Shown here: positions 46,241 to 54,711 of the stretch, piece by piece
How the letters are laid out: each line of letters starts with the position of its first letter
Numbering within the stretch: position 1 is the first letter of the stretch
Assembly (NCBI RefSeq): GCF_016653115.1
Contig: NZ_NHRX01000067.1
Span: forward strand, 140,225 to 204,224
Direction: 5' to 3'
Source of the DNA: Rhodocyclus purpureus
GTDB lineage: Bacteria > Pseudomonadota > Gammaproteobacteria > Burkholderiales > Rhodocyclaceae
DNA length: 64,000 nucleotides
Notes under the pieces: model-generated
What the model saw: only the letters and a program-made list of their open reading frames with translations
Told to the model about the DNA's origin: nothing
The model's database searches: none
Made by a program: the position numbers and the translations under genes

Positions 46241-46852
46241 TCAAGGCGACTTGAAGGTCGGCAGGCGGATGCGGAAGCGGATTGCCGCCGCGCGCACGGC
46301 CAGGATCACCGCCATCGCGACCCAGGTCGAGGTCGTGTCGTCGACACCAACCTCCTGCAGTCCGATCAGGGTCAGCGCGCCGATCCAGGCGACCGATGCG
46401 TAGAGTTCGCCGGGCAGGAAGATGAGCGGTACCTGGTTGCAGAAGAGGTCGCGCAGGACGCCGCCGAAGACGCCGGTGATGACGCCCATGATGCTCGCGA
46501 CCAGCCACGGGGCCTGCCATTGCAGTGCCATCTGGGCGCCGAGCACGCTGAACAGTGCCAGGCCGACCGCATCCGGGTAAAGGAAGCGCGCCTCCGCGAT
46601 GCGTCGCTGCCGTGCCCAGAAGAAGGTGACGATGCCGACGACGATGGCGATCGCCAGGTAGGCCTGATCGGCCACCCAGAAGACCTCGCGCTGCAGCAGC
46701 ACGTCGCGCAGGGTGCCGCCGCCGATCGCGGTGGCCGTCGCCACCGTGGTCGCGCCGACGAGGTCCATCTGCTTGTGCTGCGCGACGAGAACGCCGGTGA
46801 TGGCATTGACCGCGACTGCGGCCATCCCGGCCCAGTAGAGAAGTTCTTCCAT
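46241..46852 (-). CDS. UPF0126 / TRIC-type cation channel family membrane protein
   Basis: The 203-residue protein has about seven hydrophobic segments in two similar halves, each with the family's glycine-rich loop: AIGGGTLRDVLL near residue 45 and GVFGGVLRDLF near 130. Bacterial TRIC homologues of this build are homotrimeric monovalent-cation channels; whether this copy conducts ions is not known. E. coli YadS/YicG are relatives. It is divergent from ratA. Confidence 0.88.
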   Translation of the reverse strand: MEELLYWAGMAAVAVNAITGVLVAQHKQMDLVGATTVATATAIGGGTLRDVLLQREVFWVADQAYLAIAIVVGIVTFFWARQRRIAEARFLYPDAVGLALFSVLGAQMALQWQAPWLVASIMGVITGVFGGVLRDLFCNQVPLIFLPGELYASVAWIGALTLIGLQEVGVDDTTSTWVAMAVILAVRAAAIRFRIRLPTFKSP

Positions 46853-46960
46853 CAGTTTGCGCTCCGCAGCGGCGCGCGCCGGTCGGGGCTCGGCGCGCGG
46901 GGGGCTTGGTCGTGAATGTCGGCAAGAAGCATCGGAACGGTGCTGGGCAGGGTTTTGCGC

Positions 46961-46966
46961 TAGAAT
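46961..46966 (+). promoter_or_regulatory. possible -10 element for ratA-rnfH
   Basis: TAGAAT lies 38 bases before the ratA start in an otherwise GC-rich region. No clear -35 is seen. Confidence 0.3.
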
Positions 46967-47003
46967 CGCCGGCTCTTGATGATGTTCTCCGGAGCGGTGG
47001 CAG

Positions 47004-47441
47004 ATGGCGTTGGTTGAAAAATCGGTCCTGATCGAGCGGTCGGCGAGAGAGATGTTCGATCTGGTGGATGGCGTCGAGCATTATCCCGCTTTCCTGCCCT
47101 GGTGCAGCCAGACGCAACTCAAGTACCGCGACGAGAAGAAGACGGTCGCCACCTTGTTCATCAATTATCTCAGCGTGAAGTCGCACTTCACCACCGACAA
47201 CGACAAGGAAGTGCCGCTGTGGATGAACATCAAGCTGGTCGACGGGCCTTTCCGCCGGCTGGAGGGGATGTGGCGCTTCAAGCCGCTCGGCGAGACGGCG
47301 TGCAAGGTCGAATTCCAGCTCTCCTACGAGTTTTCGAGCAAGATGTTCGAGAAGGTGATCGCGCCGGTATTCGGGCAGATCATGAACACCTTCGTCGATG
47401 CCTTCGTCCGCCGCGCTGCGGTCGTCTACGGAAACCGCTGA
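47004..47441 (+). CDS. ratA: RatA/COQ10-like START-domain protein
   Basis: A 145-residue protein of the SRPBCC (START) fold, close to E. coli RatA and mitochondrial Coq10. Landmarks are VEHYPAFLPWC near residue 28, a WMNIKLVDGPFRRLEGMWRF central strand block and FEKVIAPVFGQIMNTFVDAF at the C-terminus. RatA was described as blocking 70S formation, while Coq10 relatives bind ubiquinone; which role applies here is open. It forms a pair with rnfH 4 bases downstream. The smpB gene often found divergently beside this pair is absent. Confidence 0.9.
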   Translation: MALVEKSVLIERSAREMFDLVDGVEHYPAFLPWCSQTQLKYRDEKKTVATLFINYLSVKSHFTTDNDKEVPLWMNIKLVDGPFRRLEGMWRFKPLGETACKVEFQLSYEFSSKMFEKVIAPVFGQIMNTFVDAFVRRAAVVYGNR

Positions 47442-47445
47442 GCCG

Positions 47446-47769
47446 ATGACTGACAACAACATCCGCGTCGAGGTCGTCCATGCGCTGCCGGCCCGCCAGG
47501 ACCTGGTCGCGCTGAACCTGCCCGCAGGTGCGACCCTGAAGCAGGCGCTCGAGGCCTCCGGGCTGCTGCAGAAGCACCCGGCGATCGACCTGGCGAAGGG
47601 CAAGTTCGGCATCTACGGCAAGCTCTCCAGGCTGGACACGGTGCTGCGCGATCGCGACCGCGTCGAGATCTACCGCCCGCTGATCGCCGACCCCAAGGAA
47701 ATGCGCAAGCAGCGCGCGAGCGAGGGCAAGGCGATGAAGAAGGGCGCCGGCGAGGCGGACGCCGGCTGA
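47446..47769 (+). CDS. rnfH: RnfH family ubiquitin-fold protein (RatB)
   Basis: A 107-residue beta-grasp protein. Family markers are VEVVHALPARQ near the start, GATLKQALEASGLL near residue 28, GKFGIYGKL near 55 and DRVEIYRPLIADPKEMRKQR near 72. RnfH proteins are encoded beside ratA or rnf genes and their biochemical role is unsettled. The tail is charged and Ala/Gly-rich. Confidence 0.9.
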   Translation: MTDNNIRVEVVHALPARQDLVALNLPAGATLKQALEASGLLQKHPAIDLAKGKFGIYGKLSRLDTVLRDRDRVEIYRPLIADPKEMRKQRASEGKAMKKGAGEADAG

Positions 47770-47834
47770 AGCAGGCTGCACGCGGGCCTGCCGGCTGGGC
47801 CTTGTCTGTCCTGCGGTGGCAGGCGGCCTTGCTG

Positions 47835-47840
47835 TATAAT
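47835..47840 (+). promoter_or_regulatory. -10 element for guaB
   Basis: A consensus TATAAT 28 bases before the guaB ATG. The -35 position (about 47812) reads TGCGGT, a poor match. Confidence 0.45.
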
Positions 47841-47853
47841 CCTGCTTTTGTGA

Positions 47854-49329
<1,476 letters not shown>

Positions 49330-49350
49330 GGCGCAGGGCGGATCCTCAGG

Positions 49351-49373
49351 GGGCGGCTTGCGGGCCGCCCTTT
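49351..49373 (+). terminator. terminator-like hairpin between guaB and guaA
   Basis: A 7-bp stem (GGGCGGC / GCCGCCC) with a 6-base loop is followed by TTTG. The short T-run suggests partial termination or attenuation ahead of guaA. Confidence 0.55.
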
Positions 49374-49478
49374 GTTCATCGGCCTTCATTCGCCTCGATT
49401 CGCCAGCACGCCGATTCCCGCACTTCCCGATGCGCGCCCTCCGGCGCTCCGACAGATTCCGACTTCCGGTACTCCACC

Positions 49479-51041
<1,563 letters not shown>

Positions 51042-51055
51042 TTTGCCCTAGTGTG

Positions 51056-51076
51056 GTGCCAGGCACGATCTGGCAC
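51056..51076. repeat. inverted repeat just after guaA
   Basis: GTGCCAG and CTGGCAC arms flank a 7-base spacer, 15 bases after the guaA stop. The GTGCCAG half recurs at 52860 in front of the AlpA-like gene. It could be an integrase or excisionase contact site. Confidence 0.45.
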
Positions 51077-51088
51077 TAGAATCAACAT

Positions 51089-51115
51089 AAGCCCATGTAA
51101 AAATGGGCTTTTTTT
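51089..51115 (+). terminator. intrinsic terminator after guaA
   Basis: An 8-bp stem (AAGCCCAT / ATGGGCTT) with a 6-base loop is followed by TTTTT. It terminates guaA transcription at the boundary with the island. Confidence 0.9.
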
Positions 51116-51182
51116 ACGTCTGCCCTCGCATCTGGATGCATGACAATGAATTACAAAGCAACCCTTTCCCGTGGTCTGTCTG

Positions 51183-51343
51183 ATGGTATCCTTTTGCCCG
51201 TTCAATCGATCTTGGCCGATACCATCCATTGATGTCTTGGTCTATCATGGTATCAAAAGCCGTGAAAGCCAGTCGTGGCAAGAAATATGACAGTTCTCGG
51301 TGGTGTGCTGGATCATGGTATCAAAACCACTGCGCGATACCAT
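51183..51343. repeat. cluster of five ATGGTATC/GATACCAT motifs upstream of the integrase
   Basis: Exact copies are at 51183-51190 (+), 51218-51225 (-), 51247-51254 (+), 51315-51322 (+) and 51336-51343 (-). Two of the plus copies are extended as CATGGTATCAAAA. Multiple short repeats in both orientations next to a tyrosine integrase are what arm-type integrase or excisionase binding sites look like; this role is inferred. Confidence 0.6.
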
Positions 51344-51381
51344 GGGTTTTTCGCGGAACCCAGTAAACAAGGGGAAGACAG

Positions 51382-52578
51382 ATGCTTTCCGATACCAAGC
51401 TGCGAAATCTGAAGCCACAGGAGAAAATGTACAAAGTGGCGGACCGGGATGGCCTGTACGTAGCCGTCTCCCCTGGAGGTTCCATTTCCTTCCGCTACAA
51501 CTACTCGCTGAACGGCAGGCAAGAGACGGTCACCTTCGGGCAGTACGGCTTGGGCGGCATCACTTTGGCGGAAGCACGGGAACGGTTGGGTGAGGCCAAG
51601 AAGATGCTCGCCGACGGCAAGTCACCGGCGCGGGAGAAGGCGCGTGCCAAGGAGCGCGCGAAGGAGGAGAAGACTTTCGATGACTGGGCGCAGGACTGGC
51701 TGCGCGGCTACGAGATGGCCGACTCAACCCGCGATATGCGCAGGGCGTGCTACCAACGCGACCTCAAGCGTCCGTTTGGCAACAAGCTGCTGACCGAGAT
51801 CACCCACGACGATCTGCGCCAGCTCACCGACAAAATCGTGGAGCGTGGGGCGCCAGCCACGGCGGTCCATGCCCGTGAAGTCGTGATGCAGATTTACCGC
51901 TGGGCCAATGAACGTGGGCAGAGTGTTGAAAACCCGGCAGACAAGGTAAGGCCGACAGCCATCGCCAAGTTCCAGCCACGGGAACGCGCCCTGTCGCCGG
52001 ACGAAATCGGCCTGATGTACGAGTATTTGCAGAAGGTAGCAGCCGGCCCCCAGTTCAAGGTGGCATGCAAGCTGCTGCTACTGACGATGGTGCGCAAGGG
52101 CGAACTGACCAATGCCAAGTGGTCGGAGATCAGTTTCACCGATGCACTGTGGACGATTCCCAAGGAGCGGATGAAGCGGCGCAATCCGCATCTGGTTTTT
52201 CTGTCCAGGCAAGCTCTTGACATATTTATGGCGCTCAAGACCTTCGCCGGTGGATCTGAATGGGTACTGCCATCAAGGTACGACGCCAGGAAGCCGATGA
52301 GTGACGCGACACTGAACCGGGTGCTGGAACTGGTCTACACGCAAGCCCAGAACGATGGCAAGGAGCTGGCCAAATTTGGCCCTCACGACTTGCGGCGCAC
52401 AGCGAGCACTTTGCTACACGAGGCAGGGTACAGCGCGGACTGGATTGAAAAGTGTCTCGCCCATGAGCAGCGCGGAGTGCGGGCTGTGTACAACAAGGCC
52501 GAGTACCGCGCGCAGCGCACGGCCATGTTGCAGGACTGGGCGGACATGATCGACGGCTGGACGATCAAGAAGCAATGA
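51382..52578 (+). CDS. int: tyrosine-type integrase (DUF4102 N-terminus)
   Basis: Site-specific recombinase expected to insert and excise the element at the 3' end of guaA. The 398-residue protein has an N-terminal DUF4102 arm-binding domain (about 1-90, YKVADRDGLYVAVSPGG), an SAM-like core-binding domain (about 95-180) and a catalytic domain with the Arg in MVRKGELTNAKW near 235, Lys in MKRRNPH near 263, HDLRRTAST near 336 and the Tyr segment GVRAVYNKAEY near 375. All catalytic positions look intact. The gene reads away from guaA. Confidence 0.94.
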   Translation: MLSDTKLRNLKPQEKMYKVADRDGLYVAVSPGGSISFRYNYSLNGRQETVTFGQYGLGGITLAEARERLGEAKKMLADGKSPAREKARAKERAKEEKTFDDWAQDWLRGYEMADSTRDMRRACYQRDLKRPFGNKLLTEITHDDLRQLTDKIVERGAPATAVHAREVVMQIYRWANERGQSVENPADKVRPTAIAKFQPRERALSPDEIGLMYEYLQKVAAGPQFKVACKLLLLTMVRKGELTNAKWSEISFTDALWTIPKERMKRRNPHLVFLSRQALDIFMALKTFAGGSEWVLPSRYDARKPMSDATLNRVLELVYTQAQNDGKELAKFGPHDLRRTASTLLHEAGYSADWIEKCLAHEQRGVRAVYNKAEYRAQRTAMLQDWADMIDGWTIKKQ

Positions 52579-52819
52579 TCGTCCGGCCGGGACGAGCTGC
52601 TTGGCTACCTCTGGCTTTGCGGTCCTCGATCCACGCCTTCACCTCTCCCAGGTTCCAGGCAACGTTCCGGCTGGTGAGCGCGATCCGGGTCGGAAAGTCC
52701 CCTCGCTTCTCCAGGTTGTAGATCGTTCGATCGGACAACGGAACCATGCTGAGAAGCTGTTTGCGGTTGATCAGAACCAGTCCGGGGCTCTTCAGCTCGT
52801 GGTCTTGAATGGTGCGCAT
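52565..52819 (-). CDS. AlpA family phage regulatory protein
   Basis: An 84-residue MerR-like winged-helix protein: LINRKQLLSMVPLSDRTIYN followed by NLEKRGDFPTRIALTSRNVAWN and EVKAWIEDRK is the AlpA/Prophage_CP4-57_regulatory pattern. AlpA proteins act as excisionase activators for P4-like elements. The ATG at 52819 is preceded by GGAGGA at 5-base spacing; the open frame upstream lacks homology. Its 3' end overlaps that of the convergent integrase by 14 bases. It probably controls excision of this island (inference). Confidence 0.85.
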   Translation of the reverse strand: MRTIQDHELKSPGLVLINRKQLLSMVPLSDRTIYNLEKRGDFPTRIALTSRNVAWNLGEVKAWIEDRKARGSQAARPGRTIIAS

Positions 52820-52859
52820 ATCGTCCTCCGCTAGGTGCTGGGTGTTGCCAATGTAGTCC

Positions 52860-52871
52860 GTGCCAGTGGCA
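52860..52871. promoter_or_regulatory. palindromic operator-like site upstream of the AlpA gene
   Basis: TGCCAGTGGCA (52861-52871) is a perfect palindrome around a central base. It lies 42 bases upstream of the AlpA start and shares GTGCCAG with the inverted repeat after guaA. Confidence 0.35.
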
Positions 52872-53186
52872 TTTTTCCGGCGAAAAGCGCGCACTTCTGA
52901 AGCGTTTAAGCTCAGCTCGGCTGCATGCGAGGTGGAACAGTGGGGAACACCGGCCGGGGGGGCTGCGCGGGGCCAGGACGGCAAAATACGCTGTGATCGT
53001 TGTCCGATTCCTTGGGCGGAATACGAAGGCATCGCTTTCATCGATGCTTGGGATGCTTACGAGTGGTGTGAGGAAAGGGGCGTAGTCAGTGGCCGCTTCT
53101 GGGAAGGCGACATAGGGCACACGTCTTGGGGTGCGTACAAAAACGTGAAGGTCACCTTCCGCGTTGTGCTGGACGTTGAGGAGTGA
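52860..53186 (+). CDS. hypothetical protein
   Basis: A reading frame of up to 108 codons divergent from the AlpA gene. I do not recognise the family. The C-terminal part is rich in aromatic and acidic residues (FIDAWDAYEWCEERG; FWEGDIGHTSWGAYKN) and the middle has a CDRC pair. No ATG is available; GTG codons at 52860, 52866 and 52932 are possible starts, so the N-terminus is uncertain. A second small gene follows after 4 bases with a good ribosome-binding site, which supports translation of this one as its operon partner. Confidence 0.5.
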   Translation: MPVAFFRRKARTSEAFKLSSAACEVEQWGTPAGGAARGQDGKIRCDRCPIPWAEYEGIAFIDAWDAYEWCEERGVVSGRFWEGDIGHTSWGAYKNVKVTFRVVLDVEE

Positions 53187-53190
53187 AGCG

Positions 53191-53529
53191 ATGTTCAACG
53201 ACCACAATACAAACTGCGTTAACCGTCAAGGCAAACCACGTCGTTCCTTCCTAGAGCGACAATCGGCAGCGGAAGGTGCTCGGTACGTTCTCGAAGTTTA
53301 TGGCCATAGCATGGAGCCGTACCGCTGTCATCGATGCGGATCTTGGCACCTAAGTCCTGCCGAAAGGCACACTCCGTGCCATTATTGCCATGATTGTGAC
53401 AAGCAAGCGTACAACTCGGAGGTATCTGCCGAACGTCAGGCCCTTATCTTGGAGCGAGAGCAGGGAATTCTGCTTCGTGTCTACGAATGCCCATACGGTG
53501 AGGGGTGGCACCTAACAAGCCGCCTTTAA
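53191..53529 (+). CDS. hypothetical zinc-ribbon-like protein
   Basis: A 112-residue protein with several Cys/His pairs: YRCHRCGSWHLSP near residue 48 and CHYCHDCD near 68, a pattern suggesting a small zinc-binding domain. Otherwise unrecognised. The ATG at 53191 follows GAGGAG at 7-base spacing. Similar CxxCGxWHL proteins occur in prophages and islands as I recall, with no known function. Confidence 0.6.
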   Translation: MFNDHNTNCVNRQGKPRRSFLERQSAAEGARYVLEVYGHSMEPYRCHRCGSWHLSPAERHTPCHYCHDCDKQAYNSEVSAERQALILEREQGILLRVYECPYGEGWHLTSRL

Positions 53530-53543
53530 ACCGCTAGCGTCCC

Positions 53544-53582
53544 CTCGCGAATGAGTGGCGGAAACCTCTACTCATTCGCGAG
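53544..53582. repeat. 13-bp perfect inverted repeat
   Basis: CTCGCGAATGAGT (53544-53556) and ACTCATTCGCGAG (53570-53582) flank a 13-base spacer, beginning 14 bases after the zinc-ribbon gene. There is no T-run on either side, so it may be a protein-binding site or a processed transcript end. Confidence 0.5.
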
Positions 53583-53754
53583 GCAAAACTCTATCGTACT
53601 TATTCCCAGGTAAATGACAGGAGGTCCGCGCTTGTGCAAGCGGCCCGGACGCGGCATTCCGCCTGCGCCACTGAGGTCACAATAGTTGTATCGTTCATCT
53701 GCCGGCAAGGCCATCGCCGACTTCGCGATTCAAGTCTCCTCGTCACACGGTAAG

Positions 53755-53795
53755 TGCGCCGCTACTGGGGCAACCGGTAGCGGCGCATTGTTTTT
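53755..53795 (+). terminator. intrinsic terminator facing the Wadjet-like operon
   Basis: An 11-bp stem (TGCGCCGCTAC / GTAGCGGCGCA), extended by wobble pairs toward the loop, is followed by TTGTTTTT. It would stop rightward transcripts and lies just beyond the end of the leftward jetD gene. Confidence 0.75.
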
Positions 53796-53814
53796 AACGA
53801 CAGCGATTTTTGGG

Positions 53815-54711
53815 TTAAAGCCTGCCTTTTAAGGGATATCCTGTCAGAAGAGCTTCGTGCTCAAGCCCTCCTGCGTACTCCTGCATTAAGGACAGTACGC
53901 GCTGGACACCCGGGTGCGCACTGCCGGCAAGTTTTGGCAGCAGACGGGAGGAGGCTGCGAGCAAATCACGCTGCTGGTACGTGTGGAATAACTCCTCAAG
54001 ATTATCTGGCAAAAACAGGCTGGCGCGTTCGCCCATCGCGGAGTTCAATCGCAGGAATTCACTGAGACCGACTGGGTCGTAGTCCCCGTAGTGAGTAATT
54101 GTTGAACCGCTCATTATGGGGCTGGACAACCAGGCGACCAGCCGGCGAGACATCCGTCCGTAGGTGGCAATAACGAGATCGATGCTGTCATTTTTCCAGG
54201 GGGCGTCCGCAATAAAGACTGTCGGATTCTCGCAGGAGGCAACTCGTCCGTTAAAGACCGGCAGAGGGAACTCGTCATGTCGTCGGTCATGCAGGACAAA
54301 CGCACCAAATCCTCCGGGCGTCCCAGATCCAAATACGAGTCGATGACCGATCTGTAGCGGAAGCTTACCGGTCAACCGGAACTCGACGATCTCAAAATCG
54401 AGTCCTCCCATCGCCTTTGTGTTTCTGTGACGCGACAGTGCAAAGGTTCGCCGATCGAAGTCCTCCTCATCCGCTCCTTCTGGATGCATGAGTCCCGCCG
54501 GGTATTGCTTATCGATGAACGCCCTCAGCGCCTCCGGGTTGCGAACCACAATTGCCCGTCCCGCGCCGACGCGCACCGCCTGGAGAACATCGGCGTGCAA
54601 CAGGGGAAGCAGGCGATCGCTGGATTTCCCTCTTACACGGCTGTGCGGAATTGACCCTTGTTCCCGCAAATCGGCCAGCAGTCCGGCAAAAGGATCAAGA
54701 GGCGTTGGCAA
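53815..54711 (-). CDS. jetD: Wadjet JetD / MksG-like TOPRIM nuclease subunit
   Basis: Last gene of the four-gene condensin operon. The 298-residue product has an N-terminal DNA-binding-like region and a C-terminal TOPRIM core: the acidic Glu in SCENPTVFIADAP (about residue 161) and the DxD pair in THYGDYDPVGLSEF (210 and 212), the metal-binding layout of JetD/MksG and topoisomerase VI A nucleases. JetD cuts DNA after loop extrusion by JetABC. The TTG start at 54711 follows GGAGG at 6-base spacing and overlaps jetC by 17 bases; an ATG at 54798 would overlap by 104. It is shorter than the type I JetD proteins I recall (about 390). Confidence 0.82.
   Translation of the reverse strand: MPTPLDPFAGLLADLREQGSIPHSRVRGKSSDRLLPLLHADVLQAVRVGAGRAIVVRNPEALRAFIDKQYPAGLMHPEGADEEDFDRRTFALSRHRNTKAMGGLDFEIVEFRLTGKLPLQIGHRLVFGSGTPGGFGAFVLHDRRHDEFPLPVFNGRVASCENPTVFIADAPWKNDSIDLVIATYGRMSRRLVAWLSSPIMSGSTITHYGDYDPVGLSEFLRLNSAMGERASLFLPDNLEELFHTYQQRDLLAASSRLLPKLAGSAHPGVQRVLSLMQEYAGGLEHEALLTGYPLKGRL

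Larger units (their letters stand above)
51042..51381. other. guaA-integrase intergenic region, probable left attachment region
   Basis: A 340-base gap with no gene. From left to right it holds an inverted repeat (51056-51076), an intrinsic terminator (51089-51115) and five copies of an 8-base motif (51183-51343). Base composition shifts here from GC-rich to clearly more AT-rich, marking the left edge of the accessory region. A second direct copy of the guaA 3' end that would mark attR was not found in the window. Confidence 0.6.
53530..53814. other. intergenic region between the small unknown genes and the Wadjet-like operon
   Basis: A 285-base gap without a convincing gene. It holds a 13-bp perfect inverted repeat (53544-53582) and a strong bidirectional-looking terminator (53755-53795). 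Both flanking genes read into it. Confidence 0.5.

Noticed and set aside
51183..51343. Short repeats considered as a CRISPR array
   Set aside because: The repeat is only 8-13 bases, in mixed orientation and with irregular spacing, and no cas genes are nearby. Integrase arm sites fit better.
51042..51381. A tRNA or tmRNA gene as the integration target
   Set aside because: No cloverleaf or TTCRANNC-type sequence was found between guaA and the integrase. The guaA 3' end itself is a known target.
52605..53207. A 200-codon minus-strand frame spanning the AlpA gene and the unknown gene at 52860
   Set aside because: It runs through the AlpA coding region in another frame, and its residues are not family-like. 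AlpA and the plus-strand gene explain the region better.
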